This document shows positions 1 through 12,370 of a stretch of 64,000 bases of DNA, piece after piece. Position 1 is the stretch's first letter; each line of letters starts with the position of its first letter. The DNA is from Hofstenia miamia (Eukaryota; Xenacoelomorpha; Acoela), in contig SCFE01000035.1 in the NCBI GenBank assembly GCA_004352715.1, positions 329,841 through 393,840 on the forward strand, read 5' to 3'. A program made the position numbers and the translations under genes. The notes beneath the pieces were generated by a model. It did not search any database, was not told the DNA's origin, and saw nothing but the letters and a program-made list of their open reading frames with translations.

Positions 1-385
1 TATACTTAAATTTATTTTATATAGCTTTGATATTCATTTTCAATTTAAAGATTTACTTCTTTTCATGCAAACTGTGTACGACTATGTGTTTTGTAAAATC
101 AATCAATTTAATCATTTTTGCGTCAATGTATATTTCTGTGAAAATGTGTTAGTCTTTTTGTAAATAAAAATGTTCTGCGAGTTTCATGACATCTAATTGA
201 TTCGTTTTTGAAAAGGCGTTATGGATTCATTTATGATTATCAAAATTTACTCATTGACTGAAGAAAAATGTGAATGTTAACGCTTTCTCAATAATTATAA
301 AGTTTTTATTTTAAATACATAAACTATTAAACAACTGCAAGTACTTAACAATCATTGATTTGTAGAATGTCTTAAAATATATATT

Positions 386-511
386 TAAATTAAATATCCC
401 AAAGGCAACTAATTTTTTTTCGAAAAGAGAACAAATCACCAAAAGTAAAATTAAATATCCTAAAGGCAAATAATTTTTTTTCGAAAAGACAAAACAAATC
501 ATTAGAGTATT
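386..511. repeat. Two-copy 61-bp tandem repeat
   Basis: The block starting TTAAATATCC, running through AAGGCAA, a run of eight or nine T and CGAAAAGA, occurs twice with a 61-bp period (TAAATATCC at 391 and 452). The copies differ by a few substitutions. Confidence 0.75.
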
Positions 512-1013
512 GTATATTAACCTGTGAATAAATGTATATAGTTATTTTATTCCTAATTATATTTTTATACATAACATGCATCCATTATCTAATATTACTC
601 TTATTAAACTTAGTTGATGAGATGTATCTCTAGAAATCTACCATTAATGAAACACGTACAAATAATTTCTACATTCTCATTGTATAATAAATAGTATTAT
701 TAAATTTACTAAAATAGCGATTACTTTATTTCAATCATCCTCCCCTCATGCTAAATTTGAATGTAAATTGCATGTTAAATTAATAGCTAGGTAAAACATT
801 GACATTTATCAGTTTAGAGAATACTATAGATTTTTATATTAAAACTAATGTTTATGAAATGTAATAATTTATCAAACATATTAACATAAAACTAGTACAT
901 GTAGAAAAAGAGTGAAAGCAAAATATAAATTTTCTATTTACTAAACTGCAATACAATACGTTTTGCAATAACACTGTTCCCAATCCCCATGTCATTGTTG
1001 GGGAAAAGTTTTT

Positions 1014-1172
1014 TAATGTAAGTCGCAAAAGGAAAAAAACGTCAGAAAAGAAATGTAAGTGACAAATGTGAAAAAACGTCAGAAAAGAAATGTAAGTCAC
1101 GAAGTGAAAAAACTTTGGAAAAGAAATATAATCACAAAAGTGAAAAAACGTAGGAAAAAATGTAGGTCTACA
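1014..1172. repeat. Minisatellite of about 36 bp, four copies
   Basis: A purine-rich unit with the core ACGTCAGAAAAGAAATGTAAG recurs at a 36-37 bp period (cores near 1038, 1075, 1111 and 1147). Copies decay towards the right. Open frames across it encode only Lys/Arg-rich periodic peptide, so I do not call a gene. Confidence 0.8.
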
Positions 1173-1689
1173 ACCTGGAAAAGTCATATACCAGTTATTT
1201 ATTTAATTATTAATAGAAAAGACACCAATAAAATTTTAAAATGTAAGTAATTTCTTATAATATAGAATAAATATTTTTAAACGTTTTGTATATATGTGTA
1301 TCAATAAACGTTAACAACCAATTTCCAACACTAATAACAAACCATGTTATCAAAAATTTTGAAATGTTTTATGTAAAAATTCCTACTTGCAAATATTTTA
1401 TTCTTGAATTCAGCAAGAAATACGTATTGAAAAAATATTTATTCACATTTTTACCAGAGACGGTGATTGATAAATCGTTTTACTTTATTAACATTTTAGT
1501 TTTGTAGCATCTTTCACTTACATAATTGAATAAATTGGGAAAAACATGTTGTAATAATAATTGAGATTGTTTTCCAACTTGTGAAAAAATTCTAGTTTTA
1601 TATGATTTGAAAGTGTTTTATTTAATTGTTAAAGTGATTTGAATTTCACATTTGATAGATAACAATTTTTACGATTGGATACATTTTGA

Positions 1690-2042
1690 NNNNNNNNNNN
1701 NNNNNNNNNNNNNNNNNNNNNNNNNNNNNNNNNNNNNNNNNNNNNNNNNNNNNNNNNNNNNNNNNNNNNNNNNNNNNNNNNNNNNNNNNNNNNNNNNNNN
1801 NNNNNNNNNNNNNNNNNNNNNNNNNNNNNNNNNNNNNNNNNNNNNNNNNNNNNNNNNNNNNNNNNNNNNNNNNNNNNNNNNNNNNNNNNNNNNNNNNNNN
1901 NNNNNNNNNNNNNNNNNNNNNNNNNNNNNNNNNNNNNNNNNNNNNNNNNNNNNNNNNNNNNNNNNNNNNNNNNNNNNNNNNNNNNNNNNNNNNNNNNNNN
2001 NNNNNNNNNNNNNNNNNNNNNNNNNNNNNNNNNNNNNNNNNN
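1690..2042. other. Assembly gap (353 N)
   Basis: Run of N. Open frames that cross it are meaningless. Confidence 1.
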
Positions 2043-2227
2043 ATTGTAAAAAGTGTTAAGAATCAAAACAATATCTCAGATTGAATTATAAAAATTATAC
2101 ATAGAGCGGATTAACAGAATTTCACATTAATGAAAGAACTACCCTGAAAGATTTCAAACTTTTTGGTGAGTTTTTTTCTATAATTAAATCTCAGATATTG
2201 TTTTGATTCTTAACGCTTTTTTGCAGT
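2043..2227. repeat. Inverted repeat with 48-nt arms beside a gap
   Basis: The left arm (about 2043-2090, containing GTTAAGAATCAAAACAATAT) is the near-perfect reverse complement of the right arm (about 2178-2227); about 87 nt separate them. The left arm starts at the edge of the N run, so the palindrome may be longer than visible. It could be a MITE remnant or a hairpin that stopped the assembly. No target-site duplication can be checked. Confidence 0.7.
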
Positions 2228-3095
2228 ATTATTTCTAGTTAGTTTTACAGATATATCTTTTAAAACGCAATCAATTTCATTTTAATAAATTGCTGCGAAT
2301 TTGCAGTCCGATGTTAAATTAATTATAAACTTTATCATACATCTAAATGTCGTTTATTTGTTAATACACATTTTTAATTGAATTTGTTTAAACTTTTAAT
2401 TGTCATGTGTTTTATACTGTGATCTATCACCTCATTTGACTTGTATATTAATGCTTAAATTAGATACCATGCGAAATTCATAACGTGCAAACACACATTG
2501 CGTATGTTTCCTACAGCATTCCCATCCCAACATGAAGGTTTGACGAATATTATCATTGTTCATTGAACTGTAGATGAAATTCGCTATATGAACTTTATCA
2601 TTTATTAGTGCTTTTCATATTTTCTTTGTAAGTAAATTTATTATTTATAAATGCTCGTTTTCTCTGTATAGAGAGAGTATGCATCTGTGGAAGCATGTAT
2701 TTATATTTATTTTAAAAATTATTTTTACTTGGAAATATTTATCAATTAAAAAAGTTTTTATTTTTGCAATTGACAGGTGTTGTCTGTGAAACGTATTTAT
2801 TTTCCTCAATGTGAAAAAAAATATTTTTTTTTGAAAATACTTATTAATTATGACTTTTACCAACGAAATTCACGTTTTTGGAATTATATTTTAGTGCTAA
2901 ATTTCTTGCATGTAGAATTTCAATGGTATTTAAAAATTATTTATGTAATATGAATAGAAAAATTGTTACATTTTGAACAATAGATTGCAACACTTCTAAT
3001 CTCATGGGATTTTCGAAAATTCCTCAACCTCTAAAAAAAATTGGTTACATTTTAAACAATAGACTGCAAACAAATGTTTGCCAACAAAACATATT

Positions 3096-3252
3096 CCAAT
3101 GACGTCAGAGAAACACCTCCGGCCAATATACAAAGCCCAGCAGAGGCTAAAGGTCCCTCTCGACCTATCAGAAAAAAGTTGCACGGCCTTCACTCTCCCT
3201 CTCGACCAATCAGAAAATAGTGGCATAGGAATGACTCGGATTTATACTACTG
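3096..3252 (+). promoter_or_regulatory. Promoter-like cluster: CRE, CCAAT boxes, TATA-like box
   Basis: In a locally GC-richer island lie a full palindromic TGACGTCA (3100-3107), CCAAT pentamers at 3096, 3123 and 3206, a duplicated CCCTCTCGACC(T/A)ATCAGAAAA block (about 3155 and 3196), and TTTATACT at 3241. These are classic animal proximal-promoter motifs in a plausible order. No gene is visible downstream because a 901-base gap starts at 3607. This is inference from motif co-occurrence only. Confidence 0.35.
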
Positions 3253-3446
3253 ATATTGTAAAAATTTTAATATGATGAATATTTGTGAATTTTATAATGG
3301 GAAACGTTTTGACAATCTCAATGGCATGCCGAAACAAATTAAGTAAATGATGCCTTTCTTTTTAAAATTAATGCATAATCTCAAGAATTTTGAATTAGAA
3401 TTAATATTGAATTAGTTTAGTATTACACATGTAACAAAAATAAATT

Positions 3447-3556
3447 TCCACCCGCACCGCTCGGCAACCCGCGTTGCATTTGAAATTCAGTATCCGCACT
3501 GCACCGCACCCACGCGGGTAAAACCAAAACCCGTTCGGTTATACCCCCAACAGCGT
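3447..3556. repeat. GC-rich CCGCACC/CGCGGGT tract
   Basis: Degenerate repeats of CCCGCACCGC, ACCCGCG and CACGCGGGT stand out sharply from the AT-rich surroundings just before the gap at 3607. Such tracts often form subterminal regions of hAT-like MITEs, but no terminal inverted repeat or target duplication can be verified next to the gap. Confidence 0.4.
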
Positions 3557-3606
3557 CTATCTTTGATGATAACTCCTGCTAGATATTTGTTGCCACAATA
3601 CTTATA

Positions 3607-4507
3607 NNNNNNNNNNNNNNNNNNNNNNNNNNNNNNNNNNNNNNNNNNNNNNNNNNNNNNNNNNNNNNNNNNNNNNNNNNNNNNNNNNNNNNNNNNNNNN
3701 NNNNNNNNNNNNNNNNNNNNNNNNNNNNNNNNNNNNNNNNNNNNNNNNNNNNNNNNNNNNNNNNNNNNNNNNNNNNNNNNNNNNNNNNNNNNNNNNNNNN
3801 NNNNNNNNNNNNNNNNNNNNNNNNNNNNNNNNNNNNNNNNNNNNNNNNNNNNNNNNNNNNNNNNNNNNNNNNNNNNNNNNNNNNNNNNNNNNNNNNNNNN
3901 NNNNNNNNNNNNNNNNNNNNNNNNNNNNNNNNNNNNNNNNNNNNNNNNNNNNNNNNNNNNNNNNNNNNNNNNNNNNNNNNNNNNNNNNNNNNNNNNNNNN
4001 NNNNNNNNNNNNNNNNNNNNNNNNNNNNNNNNNNNNNNNNNNNNNNNNNNNNNNNNNNNNNNNNNNNNNNNNNNNNNNNNNNNNNNNNNNNNNNNNNNNN
4101 NNNNNNNNNNNNNNNNNNNNNNNNNNNNNNNNNNNNNNNNNNNNNNNNNNNNNNNNNNNNNNNNNNNNNNNNNNNNNNNNNNNNNNNNNNNNNNNNNNNN
4201 NNNNNNNNNNNNNNNNNNNNNNNNNNNNNNNNNNNNNNNNNNNNNNNNNNNNNNNNNNNNNNNNNNNNNNNNNNNNNNNNNNNNNNNNNNNNNNNNNNNN
4301 NNNNNNNNNNNNNNNNNNNNNNNNNNNNNNNNNNNNNNNNNNNNNNNNNNNNNNNNNNNNNNNNNNNNNNNNNNNNNNNNNNNNNNNNNNNNNNNNNNNN
4401 NNNNNNNNNNNNNNNNNNNNNNNNNNNNNNNNNNNNNNNNNNNNNNNNNNNNNNNNNNNNNNNNNNNNNNNNNNNNNNNNNNNNNNNNNNNNNNNNNNNN
4501 NNNNNNN
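3607..4507. other. Assembly gap (901 N)
   Basis: Run of N. Confidence 1.
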
Positions 4508-7500
4508 AAAAAATTTTTGCACTAGCTATTATTCTAATGATGTCAAAAAGCCAAAATATTACTTCTATTTATGTTTTCAAAAGAAAATGTCGGTTTTAGA
4601 GTTTAAATTCGTTGTCAAATTTTAAACATCTTGAATTGTTGTTCGTTTGTATTTTACTTGACATATTAGGAATTCAAATAAATCAAATATAAAGTAAATC
4701 TGATTCTACAAATGATTGAGGCGACAATATTTTGCAATATTATGTATATATTAGGTATTAATTCATTAGAATATAGGAAACGTGCTGCTGAAAGTAGTAA
4801 TATAATTTAAATTAATAAATTTTTGTAGTCTCCATTATTATATTGAATCGTACAAATATGTATATATTTCAGCTGCAATTAATATTTTTATCGAAATAAA
4901 TTGTAACTACCTTTATTGCTTTTTAATTTACTATCTTGAAACTTTGATTGATTTCATTTATTTCAAGCTAATATATAATTTGACAGTACTAACAAAATTT
5001 TTTAATGCTTAGAATCACTGTTGCTATTAATTACATTTATTTGGAGTGATATTAATTCCAATACTTCCAATAAAACCTTGCGTTTTTAGTAAAGAAATAC
5101 AGAATTACATATATTTGTGCTTTAATTAAATGCCAAAAAATAAATGAAGTGCGAACTTAAGTGCGAGCCAAAATTTTAGCTAATCTATCAAAACAGTATA
5201 TTAATTTCCTTTAATCAGAGTAATTTTAATTCCAATATTCTATTATTAATTCCATAATTTTAGTTAATCTATTTTCTTAAATTTTAGTAACCACTAATTT
5301 TTTAACTAAACTTATGCAGGTCAACTTCCGGCCAACACAATAATTACTCGTACGAGCAGAGCATTTGTGTGAAATGTTTTCCAAGCTCTCAATATAAAAA
5401 TATGATAAATATCTCTCTGGTACATATTTTGCTTAACATGCTAGATAACTAAGAATACATTTACTGATTAAATTCTGCTATTTTAGGAGGACAACTGCCC
5501 ATCGCTTGCGCCACCACTGGGTACCATACAGTTATGTACCATATTATGAAAACTCATAATTGTATGATAGGAAACAAATTTATGGTCATTATAGATGTCA
5601 AACGTAAAAATATGGCTGCACCGTAATCGCATTTGCAAACCATAAATTTATTGTGACATATAGGGTAATTAAATTGAAGTTTAATGAAATTCTAAAGGTT
5701 TATGTCATATACCTTGTATTTACAACAATTTCATGCGTAAACATTTATTTTACATTGTTTTGAACAAAAAACAACACTTTGATAGAATCACAATTTTGGA
5801 AATGTTGTTCAAAATTTTAGTAAGCAGTTTTAATTTATAGAAAACACAAATACTAAAGATGAAGTTGTTTCCCATTTGTAATAGTTGATTGCAAACAAAT
5901 ACTAACTATTAATTTGTTTCCATTTTCAATGTTTGCGCCTAACAAAGCGAGCTGTATTGGAAAACAAACAAAAAATTGTTTTATTTTAAAATTTGTTTCT
6001 TAATGTTTCAAAATAGTTCTGCAAACTAGTTAATTGCTTGCTTATGTGATATCACTACAGTTTCATATTATATAAAAATTCAGCTTGCAATTGGGTATTT
6101 ATTTTGCGAAATATTAGAAATGACGTTATTTATTTGCCATTACCTACATACATTTTACCATCATTCACCATCTATTACATAATTATGATGTTACACGGGC
6201 GGGCGAAATATAAAATATTGGAATTAGGAGTGGCTAATAAATTGCGACTAGGCATATATAGTCATAGAATGAACGACAACCAAGCTTGAAGTAACACAGC
6301 AAAATTATTAACCACATGAATTTATTTTATTTTCAAAATTCGCTAGATGTCGTCGTAGAATATTGAATTATTATGTAAAAAACAAAGGTATTTGGTATTT
6401 AGAGTTATAGCACTTTTAATATTGCAATTTGTTTGCGTTACGAAACAATTATGAGTAAATTAAACTTTGCTGCATGTATTCAGTCATTAAAATTCAAAAT
6501 TGACCCAGTCAATATTTAGGCAAATGAGGTTAAATTTAGTAGGGAACTTTTCAAAAATTCGTTAGAATTTTAAAAAATTATTGCATGGTAGAGGTGATTC
6601 CAATTTGATATTTCTGTATTACGAAACGAATTATGATTGGCGAACCTCTTCTGGTGAACTTGCAGCTGTTTATTTTATTCTACTTATTTCCAATCTTGGG
6701 ACAAATGAGTTCAAATATTGCCATACACCCGCAGTTTTACACTGCTTTAGGAATTTTGCAAGAGAGAATAATTAATAGGTTAAGTTTAGCTAGATATTAG
6801 AAAATATATAATAATTATTATGTTTATAATATTTGAATTCATCAGACAGATTTATATTTCGAATATTCTACATAATTTTTTTTTATCTTAATGTAATACC
6901 AATTTGGTAAGCCCTGGTATTATATTACAGCTGCTTATGCAAATAACTATGCTTAATTTGCAATTGTTCTTATTAATTATATATAGAATGAAGAATATAT
7001 CTTATTGTTTGGGAAGATGCCATGATTCCTTCTTGGGAGACAAAACGCAATTGTACCTCTACATTACTAAGATAAAGCTTTTTAATTATAGTAGTGACTT
7101 AAATTAAAAATTATGTAATGCTTACACAAAAATTACTACTATCTGATGATATAGTGATAATATATTAAAAAATAAAATTGTGACATCATAAATTTAGAGA
7201 CTATGGTTACTTGGAAGCCATGCTCGACTTAGCTTACCTGCATAGTATTTTTTGCAAAAGCTAACGTTCTATTTACAACCCTATTATTGAAAAAATTACA
7301 TTGTATTTCATTGCCAAGCAAGCTTTTAAGTTGTTTTTTAATTATATTCAACACTAAGGGCTTTCTAAAATAATTACCGAGTAAAAAGTAGGCTACATTA
7401 AGTACATATGTTTACAGCTATTAGTGACTTTTTTGAACTAATACAAATTGGCAGCTAAGGTGCTAGACTTACTTTAGTTAACAAATGTTAAATATAATGC

Positions 7501-9433
7501 AAGCTTATATTTTGACTTTGCCAACGCGTACCAGACATGCTTGAACGCCCGTACTTAGCGTGTATGTATGCAGTTTTTGCCACTTTTTCACCAATTTGGG
7601 TTTGACTATATCGACCTATATCCATTATTAAAGATCCGCTACAAAATAGTGATTTTATATATTTGGATGACTTTCTGATATATTATTAGTTTGGCATCCG
7701 TCTAAAAATAGTGCATCTACTATTTTTGGCTGAGCTTATCCTTATACATTATAGAATTCTTCTTTGTCTCTTCTTCACTTTTTATATTTTAGTTCTCAAC
7801 TTTATATATTTAGACAGCCAGTACTCAGGCAATTCTTGTTCAACTCCTTAGCTCTTTTCAGCATTCCTTAGAGCTCCTCTAGTTCTATATTACATTGTTA
7901 ATATTATAATTTTAGTTATTATTCCCTTTATGATATTAACACTTTAGTTTATTACAACTTTCGAATTTCAGAACACTATTACTCTGCAACTTTTGACGTT
8001 ATGGACTAGGGTTTTACAGTAAAATATGCGCGCTGAATAGCTCCATGTGAAACTATTTTTTATTTTTTAAAATTATCTATTCTGGTTGCACAGTATCGGC
8101 CAAAATAAATTTTCAATTTCACAATTTCGTAAGATTCGATTATTATAATTAATAGAGTAGACTAAATTTGGATACCTATAACTCCATGAGTTTTTATACT
8201 ATCGACACAGTTTAAATACCATTCGATGCGTGCTGAATAGCTCTATGATAAACTGATTTTTAATTTTGGAATTTTTTAATTTTACCTATTTTTAGAGCGA
8301 TAAATATAATTGATAAAAACATAACACTTTAATAGCATTTCAATATTTGTTTTATGTAACAAATGATTAGCGCTTCCTCTGATATCTGAAATTATGTCAT
8401 TGACCTGTCTAGAGCAAAGCAATTTTAACCTTGGAGTAGAATAACTTCGGAAGATTACTGTGAAGTCAAGTAGTCATAAAAAATATATCATTCTCCTACA
8501 CAACAATAGCTCCATGTGTCAATGTTGTCGATTTCCGTTTTGATCAATACTTTTATTGTAAACTGCTAACAATGTATCAGTCGATTTTTACGAACCTAAA
8601 ATGTTCTTCAAGGACAATTCATTCAGTACAGCTCTATTTCATAGAAATGGGTGTTTGTTGTACACTATCTAGCTGCACTTTATTGCTTAATATATAATAG
8701 AAATCATTACCAATCTCTTTGAGTGAATTTGATTAAAATAATACAATTCAATATATGTAAATGTTAAAAATGTCGCGCAATATATTTATAAATTTTAAAG
8801 GCAATACTAATTGAATCTTGTTCAGATTTCTTAGCTGTTCTCAGAGTTTAAAGGAATAACTCTAAACCTATTTTACAAGATCAAAATCAGATTTTATACT
8901 CCTTTTTTCTGTGTAATTCTGGAAGTTTTATTAATAAAATTTCGAATTTTTATTATATTTCTTGAAATGACACATTTCAGAACCCCATTGCTCTTTGAGT
9001 ATTGATGCTATTGATAAATTGTATATATCAAAATGATCGCAGTGAATATTTCCATGTGAAACTATTGTTCCCTTTCTCGATATAAGTCCTAAAATTGGCA
9101 TTGAGTATGGTACATTCTTTCAAACTTTGGAAACCAGCTAATGGGTACTATTTGTTCCTGTTAAATTTATGTATTCGTTTCAGATATCAATATCAAGCTA
9201 TGCTTTCTGAAGCAACTGTTACTAATTGCAGTGTACTCCGCTTTGCAGCAAGTCATCACCATATCAACTACGATTGATTTAATCCAATTAGTTTATTTAG
9301 TGTTTGTTCATTCGATACTTAAACTTTGTTTCACTAAAAAGTCTTTATTTTTTGAAAATTTTTAGTTTGAGTATTTTGTTTGTTACTGTTATCAATAAGG
9401 AAACGTTTAGGCTAAAATAACGAAATGCTTGTA
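4508..9433. other. Long AT-rich noncoding stretch
   Basis: Almost 5 kb without a supported gene. Open frames stay below about 70 codons and lack family resemblance. There is no tRNA-like cloverleaf, no long tandem array and no transposase fragment that I can see. The diverged repeat at 8028-9066 is listed separately. Confidence 0.6.
8028..9066 (+). repeat. Dispersed diverged repeat, three copies
   Basis: The phrase GCTGAATAGCTCCATGTGAA and its variants, followed by ACTATTTTT-like sequence, occurs at about 8029, 8226 and 9031 in the same orientation. A shorter relative (AATAGCTCCATGTG) lies near 8506. Spacing is irregular, so it is not a simple tandem array. Confidence 0.5.
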
Positions 9434-9997
9434 CTCTTAGGTTCCTAACAAACATCCTGGGACGCTTATTAATTTTTTAAATTTTTTCCAATCCCCCGGA
9501 CCTTATTAGGACCCCCTGTTTATTAATTTTCAAATATTTCGTACATGAGGTTGTCCTTTTTTCTTTATGTTTAAAAATTGTTTGTATGCTCCGTTAATAT
9601 ATCGGAGACATTTCGCTTTTTTCTTCTTTCTTATAGAAGCATTGTTTTTTTCGTTTTCAGACAAGATGTCTCTTTCTTTATTAACACTCAAGACCCAGAC
9701 AACAATAATAAAGAATAATAGTATTTTCACATATCACTAATGAGCGAAAATTACTTTCTATTATTTTCTTTTGTCGCTTGATATATACTTCAAAGGTTGC
9801 TCATATTACGCATTGTTAGTTAAAAAAAGATTTTCTTCATAGTTTCTTTTACTTTTAAAAAGATGATGGAATTTTGGTATTTTAGAGATTTAGGCTATTT
9901 TCGAAATTCTGACCCACCTGTTTCTTAATTTTTTGGAAAATTTTCCTACCCCTCCTACTATTATGACCTTCCTCCCCGTGTATTAGGAACCTAAGAG
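9434..9997. mobile_element. MITE with TA duplication, Tc1/mariner-like
   Basis: A perfect 15-bp terminal inverted repeat, CTCTTAGGTTCCTAA, sits at 9434-9448 and, inverted, at 9983-9997. Each end is flanked by TA (9432-9433 and 9998-9999), the target duplication of Tc1/mariner elements. The 564-bp interior is noncoding apart from one short Lys-rich minus-strand frame. It is therefore a non-autonomous deletion derivative or MITE. The superfamily assignment rests on the TA duplication alone. Confidence 0.7.
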
Positions 9998-9999
9998 TA

Positions 10000-10707
10000 A
10001 CTGATTAGCTCTTATCAGTACGTGTAAAAAACCGTGTCACAATGTTCCAGATATTTTGTGGCATTGAAACTTGAAAAATTAACAAATGCATTTTTAATGA
10101 ATAAGATATATTCTCACTGGAGTGTGTTGTTATTGTAAATTATAAATAAATAAAAATTTACTTCTGAAACACTAGAATAGAGACGAAGACATTCGAGTAG
10201 TGTTTTGGAGCCTGGCTTGCGGCCGGGTAGTGACACACAATATTTTTTAAATGCAAAACACTACATTGGAGATCATAGTTTGGGACATTTATTTTTGATC
10301 TTGCAAAACCTAGTTTTTGAGAAAGTTCATTTCACAAAGTATGTGGTGTTTTACTAAACAATTTAATATTGTTCTGTAGATAATGGAAAATTAATGTTCT
10401 AAATATATGCAGACACATTTTGCTTTAAAAATTAGTTTTAAAATGTCAAATTAAAGAAAAAATTTAAAAAAATCGGTTAGGTAGACCCTATCGACCTTGG
10501 CTACCAGCCATGTAGAAAAATGCAAAATTTGGCAATAGGGTACAAAAATATCTAATTTGAAGAAAATCCCCGGGTACGGATATAGGCTTTGTACTGGTCA
10601 CTTTGAATTTGGTAGGACGCAGTTGCAACTTTTTTTATATAGGCGCGAAATCGATATTATTTGAAGTTTTATAATATTGTGTATATAAAACTCAATTTTC
10701 AGTCATA
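10000..10707. other. AT-rich noncoding stretch between two MITEs
   Basis: No gene or RNA seen. A short GC-richer patch (about 10200-10230) has no recognisable identity. Confidence 0.6.
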
Positions 10708-10710
10708 TTA

Positions 10711-10859
10711 GGCTGGTCGTACACTGCCAGTAAGTAAAGTAAAATCCAATTAAGAAATTCTCTAGTTTACTTTCCTTTACTTTACGGCAGTTTACGACGA
10801 ACTAGGTAAAATCCAATTAAGTTTACCTTACTTTACTTTATGGCAGTATACGACTAGGG
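10711..10859. mobile_element. 149-bp MITE with TTA duplication, PIF/Harbinger-like
   Basis: The left end GGCTGGTCGTACACTGCC and the reverse complement of the right end, CCCTAGTCGTATACTGCC, match over about 30 nt, continuing into AAAGTAAAGTAA-type sequence. Both ends abut TTA (10708-10710 and 10860-10862), the three-base target duplication of PIF/Harbinger. An internal copy of the ACTTTACGGCAGT motif makes the element multiply self-complementary. A broken Harbinger transposase lies about 10 kb downstream, but I cannot show that its ends match. Confidence 0.65.
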
Positions 10860-10862
10860 TTA

Positions 10863-12370
10863 AAATGTAATTTGAGATTAATTTAATACTATCATTTGAG
10901 CAACAAGTGCTTATTTTTTTGAAAATCTATATCAGACACTTTTTTTCCGCGGTTTACGTTGGGCATGATTCAGAGTAGGGTTCTAACCAGGGTACACTGA
11001 TGTGCCGTTAAACTCAGGGTTTGGGCAGAACAATTGTAATCGGATCTCACCACTGTACTATGCCATCTTCATCTAGAGATCCGATGAGAAACGCGTGGGA
11101 ATTTCATGGGAATCTCACAATAACTGTTGTGGAAATCAGGTTGTGAATGGAAGTCTAAACTTTCTTCACATAAACTATTTTTCAGTTTTACTTTGAAAAA
11201 CATTGTTCAAATAATAAATCATTTTTGTTAATCAATATTTGATCGAATTGAAATTAATTTAATAAAAATCTTCAAAACGACTATAATGTTGTGAATAAAC
11301 TGCAATTATGTATTGTAAGCGATTCTTAACTTATTTTCTAGTTAGGTGCGGCATTGGCAATGTTGAAGTCATGCAGTTGCAGTATTGTTAAATCAAGCAA
11401 AAACAGATCATTTCAGTAAACAATAAGGATTTTGTAAACTGTACTTTTAAAATACATTTTTAATTTCTATATCATGATTTGCGGCAAACTTATAGCTACT
11501 GCTAATCAGTATTTTAAATCTAAGCCTAGATGTATTTTCAAATATGAATTTAGTAAGATTCATAATTTTCGAAAATGTGATGTAATATGTAATCAATGCG
11601 TTAGTCACCGGAAAATAAATTACTTTAACAATAATACAGTTCATTTCGTAATTTTAACTTATCAGCTAGAGGGCGAATAAATTTCATTCAAGTTTGGAAT
11701 TGAAATGACGTAAGCAAATAGAGCACATTCCGTAAGAGGGATCAAAATTTTCTTAATACAATTTCTTCATATGTTACTGGATGGCACGCAGTCCAAGCTT
11801 TCGCTAAGCCAGCAGCAGTTCGCCAATTGGAGTTTTTAGTTTGATGAAAATTCCAAATCTTGATTGCGAAAACATAGCTGGTTGCATTTTTTCAAAAATT
11901 GATAAAATGAAAATCCTAAAAATATTGAATTATAAATTTGGTGGTTCATTGTTTTGCAAATGTGTTCATAACTTAATTTCCAAATGCTGTATTCAAGGAG
12001 TGTCTATTGTTGTATTTGTAACATCTTATTCATTAAATTTTATAGTAAAACTTAGTTTTGTTGATAGAATAATTGCAAATATTTGTCAATTACACTACTT
12101 AAAACTGATCGAAAAAATTCAATATTTTATAATAGGCTTGGAGAAAAATGTTTGACTCATATCACTTTCGTCTTAAAAGGATTCTTCCAACCTCGCCTAA
12201 TTTCTCACTCTTCATTTCGAATTCCAAATGTCACCTATCTAAAAGCTGCCAATGCTTCAAATCGTCGAACTCTTCTTCCGACGCCTCCTTCATCTGAATT
12301 ATCATGAACATGTACAGAAAAAAGTTAAATTTTATTATATATTATTTAGTTATCTATGTAATTTTACAAA
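10863..12370. other. AT-rich noncoding stretch before the LINE
   Basis: No supported gene. Frames at 11841-12155 and 12083-12307 are open but have no recognisable domain. A small inverted repeat (CGGATCTC and GAGATCCG near 11040 and 11075) is noted. The LINE 5' UTR may extend into this interval; its true 5' end is not identifiable. Confidence 0.5.

Larger units (their letters stand above)
1..1689. other. AT-rich noncoding flank
   Basis: No convincing coding signal on either strand: the open frames are short, low-complexity and rich in Phe, Lys, Asn and Ile codons, as expected from AT-rich DNA. Two short tandem repeats inside it are listed separately. Confidence 0.7.
2228..3606. other. AT-rich noncoding stretch with a short direct repeat
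   Basis: No gene seen. A 26-nt direct repeat (TTACATTTT, GAACAATAGA or AAACAATAGA, then CTGCAA or TTGCAA) occurs at about 2966-2991 and 3044-3069. The promoter-like cluster and the GC-rich tract inside this interval are listed separately. Confidence 0.6.

Noticed and set aside
1014-1172. CRISPR-like array
   Set aside because: Period of 36 bp without unique spacers, decaying units and a clearly eukaryotic context.
1629-2084. Long open frames across N runs (also at 3563-4525, 13326-13686, 32864-34015, 38263-38566 and 63055-63423)
   Set aside because: They consist almost entirely of undetermined residues and are artefacts of the gaps.
9530-9730. Minus-strand frame with a hydrophobic start resembling a signal peptide
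   Set aside because: It lies inside a non-autonomous MITE, is Lys-rich from AT bias, and has no homologous context.
11841-12307. Two open frames just before the LINE, possibly ORF1
   Set aside because: No coiled coil, zinc knuckle or RRM-like motif; they overlap each other in different frames and cannot be told from chance.
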